A stretch of 64,000 nt of DNA. Origin: Blumeriella jaapii. Its lineage: Eukaryota; Ascomycota; Leotiomycetes; Helotiales; Drepanopezizaceae. Every line of letters begins with the position of its first letter. Position 1 is the stretch's first letter. This document shows, piece after piece, positions 49,296 through 59,921 of this stretch. The position numbers were made by a program, and so were the translations under genes. Under the pieces are notes generated by a model. The model did no database searches. It saw only the letters and a program-made list of their open reading frames with translations, and was not told the DNA's origin. The stretch is taken from contig VWND01000009.1 of NCBI GenBank assembly GCA_009599575.1, positions 62,001 through 126,000 on the forward strand. Reading direction: 5' to 3'.

Positions 49296-50224
49296 TTAAC
49301 AACATCCAGAGCCGGCCCCCGGCGCCGGCGTCTTCCCCAGCTTCACCCCACCCCTCCTGACACTGGCGCCGGCGGGCGGGCCCTTCACTCCACTCCTCCG
49401 ATCGTTCAAGTCGTACTTTCCGGCCTCCACGTTCAGATAGATGCTCTCGGCGACGCGCCCAAAGGCCTTCTCGACACCCTCGCCGCTCTTGGCGCTCGTC
49501 TCGACGTACTCCAGCACGCCGTTCTTCCGGGTCCACTCGACCGCCTCGGCGACCGTCACCTCGCGCCGGCTCTCCTCGCCCTCAGCCGTCGTCGTCGCCA
49601 GGTCGCTCTTGTTGCCCACCAGCACGACGACGATGTCCGGCTCGGCGATCTGGCGCAGGTCGTTCAGCCAGTCCGTGACGTGGGTGAAGGTCGGCCGGCG
49701 CGAGATGTCGAACACGAGCAGGGCACCCGACGCGCCGCGGAAGTAGGACCGCGTGACCGACTTGTACGTCTCCTGGCCGGCCGTGTCCCACAGCGAGAGC
49801 TTCATGTGCTTCTGCTCGATCTTGGGCGACGTGCGCCGCGGCTCCGGCAGCCCGGTGCTGAGCTCCGGGTCGCGGACGATGGACGGCTTGGGGGTGGGCA
49901 AGGGCGTGTTGGGGGGGCCGACGGGGACGATGCGGGAGCCTGATGTTTTCGGGGTGGTTTAGCTTTGATCTCTTGTGTGTGTTTTCGTTTTGTGTGTGTT
50001 TTTCCATCGCGTGTGTGGCATGTTGTAGAAGAAAGGTGGGCATGTATGGGGATGGGGAATGTAGATGTATCGATCGATGTACTGTACATACCGAATTCGA
50101 CGCCGATTGTCACGTCATGGTGTTGCGTGAAGCGACCTTCGCAGAGGCGGATGGTGAGGGAGGATTTGCCGGTGCCGGAATCGCCTATGCAGACGATCTT
50201 TGCGATGTAGTCATAAGACGACAT
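49296..50224 (-). CDS. Rab-family small GTPase with an inserted loop
   Basis: Model: complement(join(49296..49939, 50092..50224)), 258 aa, longer than the usual 200-220. All five GTPase boxes are present: GDSGTGKS (14-21), switch I threonine T39 in HDVTIGVEF, DTAGQE (96-101), NKSD (154-157) and ETSAK (191-195). The C-terminus GSGCC gives two cysteines for geranylgeranyl attachment, so the protein should cycle between cytosol and a membrane. The 152 nt intron joins VEFG to SRIVPV. About 30 extra residues, rich in Pro, lie between switch I and DTAGQE (roughly 52-88). The YDYIAKIV start and SRI after the switch resemble fission-yeast Ypt4 / Rab4-type proteins, which suggests endosomal recycling. 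That assignment is an inference. It is divergent from the CTL transporter, with about 1 kb between them. Confidence 0.9.
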
Positions 50225-51253
50225 TGGAGGGGGGAGGGGGGAGGGGGGAGGAGAGAGGAGAGGGGAGAGAGGCGGTCGTTGGAAGGGGCTCGTGGTGTGT
50301 AGCAGCAGATGATTTGTAGTGTAGTAGATCGAGGCTGTTGCTGTACTGACGGATGGGGGGGTCTTGGTCGTTGGTCGTTTTGGTTCTTGGGGTTGTGGAT
50401 CTTGAATCTCCGCCAGCAGCAGGTATTGGTGGTGGTGGTGGTGGTGTTGGTGGTGTTGGTGGTGTTGGTGGTGTTGGTGGTATTGTTGGTGTTGGTGGTT
50501 GGTGTTGGTGATGGTGTTGCTATTGACTGCTGTTGCTGCACTATTTCCCGTCGACTTCTCTTCTTCTCCTAATCTGTCCCGCCTGATGCTTATCTTAGCG
50601 CGCTCGGCTCGGCTGATGTTCGGGCTGTCGGTCAGTCGGTCAGTCAGTCTGATGTGCTGACTAACCACTGACGACTGACTATTGACTGACTGGCTGATGG
50701 CTGATGGCCATGGAAGATGTTCGCTGACTACTGCAACCGCTTTGCTGTTGGCGAAACATCCATTCTTGCATTCTTTCTTTCTTTCTTTCTTTCATTCACC
50801 TCTTCACCAATACTTCTTCATACATACAATTCCACGACTTACCTCCGAGACTTGGCTGGGCCTGCAACCCCCCCCCCCCCCACCCCAGCTGAACGGATCC
50901 TGCTCGCGTGAAGCAACGACCTCCTTGACCGCCATCTTGTGATTCTGCCGTGCGTCGACCGCTCCCTCACCTCTGCACTCGGCACTCTGCACTCTGCCTG
51001 ATACTGACTCGGACGACTTCGCCCTCATCAGTTAAGACGTTCATTGATTCAGATCGCATTGACACACCTCCTTTCCCTTTCTCCGGCTGCCAGCTGCCAG
51101 ACGGCGAGAGTCACGCTTCATCCAAGGAAACTCGACGGCAATCCTACCCCATTGCGGCGTCGAGGCGGCGACGGCCTGTCAACCCGCTGAGCAACCCGCT
51201 GAGCGACGGCCTACCACTTCTACGCATCATCACAACGGCAGGAGGAGAAGAAG
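50225..51253 (+). promoter_or_regulatory. shared upstream region of Rab and CTL genes with microsatellites
   Basis: This divergent intergenic region has several simple repeats. A G-rich GGGGAGG repeat is at 50,227-50,270 and a TGGTGT repeat at about 50,425-50,510. CTGA/CAGT-type repeats lie at about 50,630-50,705. There is a CTTT repeat at 50,768-50,793 and a C run at 50,870-50,881. The sites nearest the Rab start would be in its 5' untranslated region. No clear TATA box was seen. The long frames here read as single-residue repeats and are not genes. Confidence 0.5.
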
Positions 51254-53573
51254 ATGTTCTCGGAGTGTGAGCTTGCGCCGCGATCCAGCCTGGAGATGTA
51301 GGCCCCTGTGCTAATCTCGCGCCTACAGATGCCTCGAGGTTCCTCGCCCAGTCCCAGTCGCGGATCTCGACCTTCGTCCAGCCTGAGCACGCTGACCTTC
51401 CACCGCGAAACCCGAACGATCGATTTCGACGAGCACACCAGCAGCCGCAAGCTCATGCCCGGCCGCAGGCGTCACGGCGAACCCGTATCACTCCACCTCC
51501 AACTTCAACTTCTCCCGCTACTCGGCCGCCGCCCAGCCGGACGCGCCTCTGTTCCACAGTGCGTGGGACGATTTCCGCGAGGAGGACGACGAGGAGGAGC
51601 GCGAGAGGGAGACGGCGGATTTCTTTGCCCTGCAGAAGTCGAGGAGGACCTTTGCCCCGATCGCACGGCTAGATGAGAGCCGCGAGACGGACCCGGACGC
51701 CAGTCAGGCATCGGTCGAGACGGCGAGGGACGAGGACGCGACCTCGACCGGAGACCCGGGCCGCGGCCGAGGAATCAAGAGCAGCTGGAATGGGGGCCGT
51801 CGGGGCGAGAGGGGCGCAGGCCGAACGCCGGGCACCATCGGGGAAGAGGGCAGCGACCAGGATGGAGAGAGCGCGCGGCGGAGCAGCGCGGCCAGCAGCA
51901 GAGGCCCGGACCGGATGGAGGATGTTGGGCTGGAGTCGACGATAGAGGACGACGATCCGCCCTACGACCTGGCCGTCGAGATGGAGAGCGAAGATGGCCC
52001 CCCAGCCTTTCAGAACTTCCGAGCAGCACCTCACGCGGGACCGATCAGATTACCGACCGACTCCAAGCCTGGGCACGACCGCTGGGCCGACGCACCCCGT
52101 GGGGATGCGGGCTATGGGATATCACGACCTCCGAGTTCGGTTGCCACGGTCCCGGAGGTTCTGGCACAGGCCGTCGCCGAAGCGCCGAGGCATGACCTGT
52201 TTTGGGGGACCCTCTACATGATCTTTATGGGGGCCCTCGTCGCGACCTTCTTTCTGGTGTTCCTACATACCGAAACCCCCGACCAGAACCTCGGCGATAC
52301 CATCTATACCACCCTCCACGCCTCTTTCCACCTCTTTGCGGTGGACACGGTGGTGTCCGTCGTCGTCTCGCTCGTCTGGCTGGCGCTGCTGCGATCATTC
52401 GTCAAGCAACTGGTCCATTTGATCATGCTCGCCCTGCCGGTCATCCTGATCTCCTTTTCGCTCTACCCCTTTGTGTCCAGCTATCGGGGAGCGAGCCAGG
52501 GCAGTGACAGCCTCCAGGATCGCGCGATGAGATGGCTATCGTTCATCCCGGCGCTGTTTGCCCTGATCTGGCTGTACACGATCTACAAAGGGCGCCACTC
52601 GGTCCGGAAGGCCGTCGACATCTTGCAGTTCGCCTCGAACATCCTGGCCGACAACCCCGCGCTCCTTGGCATGGGCTTTGCGACTTTGGCGACGGTGGTG
52701 TTCTGGACCTGGTTGTGGCTGGGCATGTTCACGAGAGTGTTTCTCGGAGGCCATCTCTCAACCTCGGTGACCCGATTCGTCATCGATGCAACAAGCTGGT
52801 GGCTGGCAGTCTACTTCGTGCTCATGTACATCTGGACTCTCTCTGTGATCAGCGGCATCCAGCGAGCGACGACCGGGGCCGTCGTGTCCCAGTGGTACTT
52901 CCACCGCGGCGTGGTCCCTGCTCCAGCATCTCGAGAGGTTGTCCTCGCAGCGCTCACCCACGCAACGACAACCATCTTTGGCACCATCGCCCTCTCGACG
53001 CTGATTGCGCTTCTCATCCGTCTTCCGCTGCTCGTCCTCCCTCGCCGCATTGTCGCCGTCATCACGGTCTTCGCCTACTCCTTGATCCCGACGCCCATCG
53101 CGGCACTCACGAACCCCCTCACCCTCACATACGCCGCCATCCACTCGCAAGCGCTCCACGATTCTGCCCGCGGCCTGAGCCAGATGACCTTCCTCAGCCC
53201 GCACGCACCCACCACTACCCTCACCCCGCGCTCCTTCCAGGCGCGCAACCGGCAGCCCTCGCCTCTCCTCCCCTACCGACTCTCGAAGCTCATCTTGCAC
53301 GCCACGCGCTTCCTCATGGCCGTGGCGCTCGGCTTCGGCGGCTGGGTGGCCACGGCCCGTCAGCTGCACGTCACCATGCCGGAGGGCGCGGGCGTCCGTG
53401 GGAGCGCGTACGCCTACGTCGTGGGCCTGGTCGCGAGCTTCATCGGCTGGGGCGTGCTCGGCGCCATGGAGGGCGTGCTGAGTGGCATCGTCGACGCGAG
53501 CGTCGTGTGCTGGCAGCGAGAAGGGCATGGCGGGCAACCGACACTATTGTCCCGAGGCCGGGGAGCTGTTTAG
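51254..53573 (+). CDS. choline-transporter-like (CTL/SLC44, Pns1-type) membrane protein, with frame breaks
   Basis: This is a multi-pass transporter of the CTL/SLC44 family. Exon 1 is 51,254-51,266. A 62 nt intron (branch CTAAT) joins it to 51,329 and gives the start MFSEYASRFLAQSQSR. The acidic segment REEDDEEERERE near 51,580 and everything to 53,573 lie in another frame. A frame change is therefore needed between about 51,400 and 51,670, and I found no intron that provides it. About ten transmembrane segments follow from 52,195, including the conserved NPLTLTYAAIHSQAL near 53,117-53,160. Near the end, after VVCW (53,510), the family-like tail CPEAGELF is in a third frame that closes at 53,601. 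As given, the frame ends in unrelated residues at 53,573. Either small indels in the sequence or a decaying gene could explain this. The family is certain. The substrate is not. Confidence 0.85.
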
Positions 53574-53601
53574 CGAGAGGCCGGTCAGGGGGGTGCCGTG
53601 A

Positions 53602-56600
53602 GGAATACATGACGTTGTCGGAGTGCTATGCACGCCCGTTCATGGGTCGTCGGTTTCCACGCGAGGGTGTTGGTTTTTTTGGTTTCGGGCGCATGGAGAT
53701 TGCTTGCTTGATCTATTGGTTAACGGACGGGTGGGTGGAAGGGAGTCAGCGGCGTTCTTATCTTTTCTTTCGAAGGGCGCTTTTCACGTTTTTAGCCAGC
53801 GGGGATCAGTTTATTCGCATACATGCATACATACGTGGATTGCGCTGACAGATAGATGGATGGATGGACAGACTGCTTTGCCTTGCTTTTCTGCTCTCCT
53901 GATGGACTGGGAAGAGTGGATGGAGGATGGAACGGGGCTAGGTACTTAAATACTCTGTGTTCAATTAGCGAAACGGAGTGCGATTAAAGTGATTGATCTT
54001 TCCGTTTCTAAACACTTAACCTAAAATGGCTCTGTACACTTTTTCCTTTCCTTTTTCTTTCCTTTCTTTTTAGGGGAGGGGGATATACGCCGTCAGCTAT
54101 TTTTATCATGGTTTTTTTTTCCGTTGAATTTCTAGTGCTCTCGCAGAAATCTTCTGGGGGGAAAGGGATTGGGCTATGGATGTCTTGTTTACTGCTGTGG
54201 AATATAATATATTGGATAGGCGTGTGGCCAGGTAGGTAAATGCCATGTCTGTCTTTCTACAAGGGTAGAGATATATGTTTGTTGGTACCGGAAGAAGGAA
54301 CGAGATAATAAAACAATGAAATATGAGAAAAAAGCAACGACTCCAAAGGGGTGAGAAAAGGAAGGATAGAATTAAATAAAATTAAATTAGATTTGCAACA
54401 AATGCTTCGATTGAATATTCTGCTATCTAATCTGTTTTTATCAAAATGGGGTTTTCCTGTTTTTTTCCTGCCAAAATAACAAATCTTTTTTTTATTATCG
54501 ATGTTTTTGCCGCTGTCGAATCGCAAACTGATATTCACAATTTTAATAAGGAAAAAAATCAGAAAGTCCGTTTTTAATCAAACAAATCAAAGGCAGAAAA
54601 ATAAAAGATTACTTCGAAACCGATTGCTGTGTGATAAACAGAACTTGATAATACATACTGTAATCCGAGCGGATGCTTCCCAGAGCTGCTCGAATTGTAA
54701 AACAACGGATTTAATATTATTCTTCTGTGATATATATTATACCTTTGAGACGGGCTGGGCCTTATATACTTACACCTCCTGTAGGTCTGCAACCGAGGCG
54801 TTCTGCGTAAGCAGGTGAATCGGTACGTCGGTAAGTGTTATGGCCTGAGACACAAGGCCTAGCTAAGGGCACGGACCCCGGCTAAATTGTATTTAAACTT
54901 TTCGGAGGCTTCCACCCTTTCAGACGAATATAACTGGCTCAAAACCCAAACCCTGCTGAACAGAACCCAGTGGGAGAAATTGGTTCTGTTAGCTAGGATG
55001 CTTCTTATCCTATGGTTGGATCTGAACAGCTTTGATGGTTCACCCTTAAGTAGGATGGCAATTGTAAGCGATTTCTGAACATCGGCACTAGCCTCTCCTG
55101 GGCCGTCTTTTTTTTCTTTCGTTGCGGGATCGTAGGGGTCGGTTGGCCGGTTGAGAACGAGAATAGTTTTGATAGTGAAAATACATACTTGCCTGAAGAG
55201 CCATTTTTCGGTTGGACAAGCTTAAGTGGGCAGGCCGGGAAGAATGCAACACACGATAAATGTCACCCAGATTCGGGCCCGGAAAAGCGCTTTGCGGCTT
55301 GCTCCTTCGGCGTTCCGTGGTCCCTCCCTCTCCACCTGCGAGAGAAACTTTCACTTGTTGCGGAGCATGAGGTTCGCTAGGTGGGCTGGATGGACCTTTA
55401 TATAGTGTGAAGAACACCTAGAAAGGAAAGCAGAGGGTGTTGGGGTAAGGAAAAGATCGGTAGGTGAGTCACACTCACCGAGAGGGTGAAGTACAGTCAC
55501 CTAGCTTATTCACCCCCGATTTGTCCAACGGGTATATTAAACCCATCCGTCTTTTTACTTTGAGTCGATATTCTATCGAATAGAGGAGTAAAAGAGCAGA
55601 GAAGCTTGTCCATGCTGCAAAACTGATGCAAGAGGCACGGTGTAATGGCTTTTCTTCATAATGTGATTGTCGAACATTGGATATTCTCGCCATAACTTTT
55701 GCTGTCGACATTATACCCGCTGCTATTGTGTCGTTCTGGTATGATGAAAATTATTGAGATAGATCATTCCTGCGAGGTAGACAGCCATGCGGCTATTCTG
55801 TCTTTCTTTTCCGTTTGATGATTCTGGAATCAGCTTATCCACGGATAGGAGCGTAGCTTTACATTTCTAGATCTGACAAATCCATCCTATTCGAGAGTGA
55901 TTCCTGACCCAGAGACTGCTACATCCGTAATTCGGTACCTCTTCAAAGGTAGGATTAAATACTACTAGGGTATGAAAGGAGCTAGTAACCAGCTTAGCCG
56001 AGAGAAGGAGCAGTCGAAGGGGTTCCCGAAACGTCGCTTCCAGATCCAGCAGTTTGCCTACGTCTAGCCGAAATCCTTCGCGTGCAGAAAAGCGTCACGG
56101 CGCCAATCATCTCAAACTCGATGTATAAAACACGTTCTTTCTTATCCTCGTCTCAAGAAGCATGGGAAAGTAATCGCTACTGAGAAAGAAAAGAAGGATT
56201 TCCTCGATATTCAATAACGCACATTTCGGGGTCGTAGGCCTGGCCTGCTGTAGAAATATTTTAAACCCATGTTTACATTTGAGATCTGACCCGCAGATCT
56301 GATAGCTGATTTGGAAGTAACAGGTTGATTGACAGCGACGCTTCGCTTAGCAACCAAAGAAGAAATCCTGTACTGAATTATGTAGGACAACCTTTAATAA
56401 TTCGTGTGATTTTGTCAAGCTGAAATAACGGCGTTTAGCCATGCTAATCTAAAAGCAATGAACACCACCTGTATTTTCACAGATCAAATTTGATTGTATT
56501 ACCGCCTCTCCCGCTCGCTGATTTTTGCTCGCGATAGAAACAGTTGACAGACCGAGCAGTCGGGTATTCACGTGTGTTTGATAGCTAGTTGTACGTTCGA

Positions 56601-57568
56601 GACAGCATTTTGCCGGTTTCAGAAAGGCAAAATCCCGGGAAAGCTTAAGCTTAATTATGTTTCCATTCTCCTTCGCGACTCAAAAGCGATTCAGTGCCTC
56701 CTACGCAAAGTCTTCTTTGCTTCGGACGATCCGGGGTCGGACTAGGTGGCTGTGGAGCTCGGATTCGGGATACCTCGTTCCTCGGCTTGCCCACGCACTG
56801 TCAGTTCGCTTTATAGTCATCTACTTACTGTACTGTACAGGACTGTGCAGTACCGACCTAACCCAGCATGAAGAGCAAAACCGTAGTCGCGCTCCCAATC
56901 AAGGCGATGATACCCCTTTCCAATAAACCTTTTATTTATTTATTTATTTCTTTCTTTCTTTCTTTCCTTTTTTCTTTCTTTCTTTCCTTCTTCCTTCCTT
57001 CACCTTTGCTATCCGGACTCGACCGAAGTCTGCGATCCCATCCTACCAAATAGCCACGTGCGCCTCAGGCTCAGGTGCCCAGGGCCAGGCGGGGCGGTTG
57101 TCTCGGCTCGCTTAGCAAGGGGCAATCAAAACATCCCGAAGTGGGGTTGCGCCTTGAGCGACGGTCATGTAACGTCAGTAAGCTTTCCGTCCTCTGCCAC
57201 CACGGCCCCTGGGGCTCGTACAGTATCACATCGAACCGCGTCCCGAACGACGCACGCTCGAGAGCCGTGGATGTGGGTTCGCACGACCCGCGACTTGGGC
57301 GATTCCGCTCGAGATACTCGCTGCGCTTCGTTCGCCATGGCGTGGATCACACATCGCACGTGGCGGATTCGGCGGATGCCAATGCGTGCCCAAACACGCT
57401 AGCGGACTCTCATACATACAGTTCACGCACCTGACGTCTGTCTTTCCAGCCCGGCCAGCATGCGTTGCTCATGGTCATCTATCTACCGTACACATATATC
57501 TCGCGCGGCTGTGCTCCTTCGCTGGTCGAGCTAGACACCGTCGACATCCCCCACACACCGATTGCGAG
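53602..57568 (+). other. 4 kb gene-free stretch with simple repeats
   Basis: No gene, tRNA or recognisable transposon was seen on either strand. It has intermediate composition with T-rich runs around 54,040-54,130. A GATG repeat is at about 53,852-53,870 and a TTTA/TTTC repeat at about 56,932-57,000. The open frames are short, lack codon bias and match nothing I know. Around 54,837 the sequence TGTTATGGCCTGAGACACA could be one end of an old LTR, but no partner was found. The last part holds the RTG2 promoter and 5' untranslated region. Confidence 0.45.
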
Positions 57569-59256
57569 ATGGGTGGCGGTCCAGAATTCCCGCGCGTCGT
57601 CGGGCCGTGTGCCGTGGACGCGGCGAAGAACAAGGGCAACAAGCATCTCCGGGGCATCGTCGACATGGGCAGGTAGGTGGCGGGATGGCCGGCGGCGCGC
57701 CGACGAGCCGAAAGACATGCTGACGTGTGCCCGGCAGCAACGGCATCCGGCTCAGCGTCTCGGATCTCACGCCGCCGATGTCTCGGGTGCTGCCCACGCT
57801 CGTCTCGTACCGGCTGGACATCAGCCTGTACTCGGCGCAGTACGACGAGGCGACGGGCGCGCGCGTCCCCATCCCCAAGGCCGTGATCGAGCGGATCGTG
57901 GCGGCGCTGATGCGCTTCAAGGTCATCTGTCGCGACCTGCGCGTGCCGGAGAAGCACATCCGCATCATCGCGACGGAGGCGACGCGCACCGCCATCAACT
58001 CGGCGGCCTACCGCCGGGCCATCCGCGACGCCACCGGCCTCGAGGTCGAGATGCTGGCCAAGGAGGAGGAGGGCTACGTCGGCGCGCTGGGCGTGGCGAG
58101 CGGCTTCTCCACCGTGTCGGGCCTGGTGATGGATCTCGGCGGCGGCAGCACCCAGATCACCTGGATGCGCTCCATCGACGGCCAGGTCGAGGTCAGCCCG
58201 CAGGGCTCCGTGAGCTTCCCCTACGGCGCCGCCGCGCTCACGCGCAAGCTGGTCGAGCTGCGCGAGGGGAAGAGCGCGGCCGAGGGCGACGAGGCCGTCG
58301 CCCGCCTGCGCGACGAGATGGTCGCCAACTTCCGCCGCGCCTACGACGAGCTCGCCATCCCGGCCGACATGGTCGCCCAGGCCCGCTCCCAGGGCGGCTT
58401 TCCCCTCTACCTGTCCGGCGGCGGCTTTCGCGGCTGGGGCTATCTGCTGCTCTACCTGGCCCAGAGCCAGGGCCAGCAGTACCCGATCTCCATCATCAAC
58501 GGCTTCCGGGCCAGCCGGGAGACCTTCCAGGACGTCGAGACCCTCAAGAAGGTCGCCCGCGAGGCCAAGAAGATCTTCCGCGTCTCGGACCGGCGCCGGG
58601 CCCAGGTGCCGGCCGTGGCCTTTCTGGTCAACGTGCTCACCGCGGCCCTTCCGCACGGCATCAAGGAGGCGCACTTCTGCCAGGGCGGCGTCCGCGAGGG
58701 CGCCCTGTTCCGCGAGCTGCCTCAGCACATCCGCGACGACGACCCGCTCGAGGTCGCGACCGAGAACTACGGCGGCAAGGCGGCCGGCGCCCTCGGCACG
58801 CTGCTGCTCAACTCGGTGCCGGCCCCGGCCCGGACCCCCCCCGGCCGCGCGTTCCCGGCCTCCATCAGCCCGCACGTGATCCACTCGCTGGCCAACGTGC
58901 TGTACGTGCACGCGGCCATGTCGAAGGAGATCGCGTCGACGGCGGCCCTGAACTGCACCAGCTCCGGCTTCATGGCCGCCACGCACGGCATCTCCCACTC
59001 CGACCGGGCCCTGCTGGCCCTGATGCTGGAGGAGCGGTACGAGGGCGAGCTGCCGCCGCGCGACGTCGACTTCAAGCGCAGCCTGCGCTCCATCCTCACC
59101 CCCGAGGAGATCTGGTGGACGTGCTACCTCGGCGCCGTCGGCCTGCTGATCAGTAAGGTCTACCCGGGCGGCAATTTCGACCAGGACGAGCCCCGGATGC
59201 GCATCGCCGCCGAGTGGGCGAGTGGCTTCGGGAAGCGGGGGGACAAGGAGGCCTGA
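57569..59256 (+). CDS. RTG2: RTG2-like Ppx/GppA-family protein (frame ends early)
   Basis: This is a homologue of Rtg2, the yeast sensor for mitochondria-to-nucleus (retrograde) signalling, built on the exopolyphosphatase/ppGpp phosphatase (actin-like ATPase) fold. Model: join(57569..57672, 57738..59256), 540 aa. The 65 nt intron (branch GCTGACG) joins DMG to SNGIR, giving the first phosphate loop DMGSNGIRLSVSDL. The second, MDLGGGSTQITW, is near 58,130-58,165, and LSGGGFRGWG near 58,410-58,440. The start at MGGGPEF is the last ATG before the conserved core; an upstream in-frame ATG exists at 57,386. After GKRGDKEA the frame stops. One extra G at about 59,250 would continue into 60 more residues ending at 59,441 that look like the family's C-terminal domain (IVFIKKVKDDPM, KRKNWIGGKGGWGM). 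It is strongly GC-rich at third positions and convergent with APE2. Confidence 0.92.
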
Positions 59257-59921
59257 GACTGATCGTCTTCATCAAGAAGGTCAAGGATGACCCCATGATG
59301 TTGAAGGAGGCGCTCGACGGCCACGTTTCCGACGTGAAAAAGGTCGGGAAGCGCAAGAACTGGATCGGAGGCAAGGGAGGATGGGGGATGTCGATCAACG
59401 TCAAGATCAGGGAAGTTGAGAACATGTCTTTCGAGGACTAGGAAGACTGTTGGCCCGTCTCGGGGACCACGGCGAATGCGATCTTGCCGCTTCATGTCCC
59501 ACGGATGATCCGGCTGGGTCGGTCAATGTCACGATCGGGGAAGTTGAGAATTGGCATTGCGAGGAATGGGAAGACGGTTGGTTGGGCGTTCGGGGACCTT
59601 AGCGAATATGAATATCTGGCTTATTTAACTGTTGTGTTCCTGTCATGGCAAGGCTGTGTGGCGATGGGGAACATCAGGACGATGAAAAAAAAACCTTTAA
59701 AAAAAATTAAAAAAATTAAAAACCTCACATTGCAGCGTAAGATAGAGCGCCGAGTCAAGTCATTTGTTCGATGGGAGGTGTTGGGTGTTGGGGGATGATT
59801 CAGGCTAAATACGGTACCGCTCGAGCATCTCTCCCAATGCATTCCTGGCGCCTGGGAGGAGAAAAGGCTGCTGTTAAGCAACTGCTCCCCTCCTTTCCCC
59901 TTCATGCCCATCCCCGCCGCC
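59257..59921 (+). other. RTG2/APE2 intergenic region with a duplicated segment
   Basis: This covers the out-of-frame RTG2 tail (to 59,441) and the 3' flanks of two convergent genes. About 90 bases at 59,390-59,480 are repeated imperfectly at 59,511-59,603 (shared blocks GGGAAGTTGAGAA, GAAGAC.GTTGG and GGGGACC). An A-rich run lies at about 59,684-59,721. No separate gene was seen. Confidence 0.55.

Noticed and set aside
49188..49943. 251-codon + frame opposite the Rab gene
   Set aside because: It is antisense to a complete small GTPase. There is no independent support.
52532..53848. 438-codon + frame overlapping the CTL transporter
   Set aside because: It is a shifted reading of the transporter, rich in Arg/His/Pro with no membrane segments.
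54895..54920. Short similarity of the segment near 54,900 to the start of copy F near 39,360 (CTTTTCGGAGGCTTCCACCC type)
   Set aside because: The match is only about 20 bases with mismatches. It is too short to claim shared origin without a search.
53602..57568. tRNA or LTR hidden in the 4 kb gene-free stretch
   Set aside because: I looked for B-box-like GGTTCGA sequences and for paired repeats. Only weak single matches (for example near 56,595 and 54,837) were found, without a cloverleaf or partner.
57475..58998. 507-codon open frame on the - strand under RTG2
   Set aside because: It is a mirror of a GC-rich coding region with strong third-position bias. The sense strand has the complete Ppx/GppA motifs and a confirmed intron.
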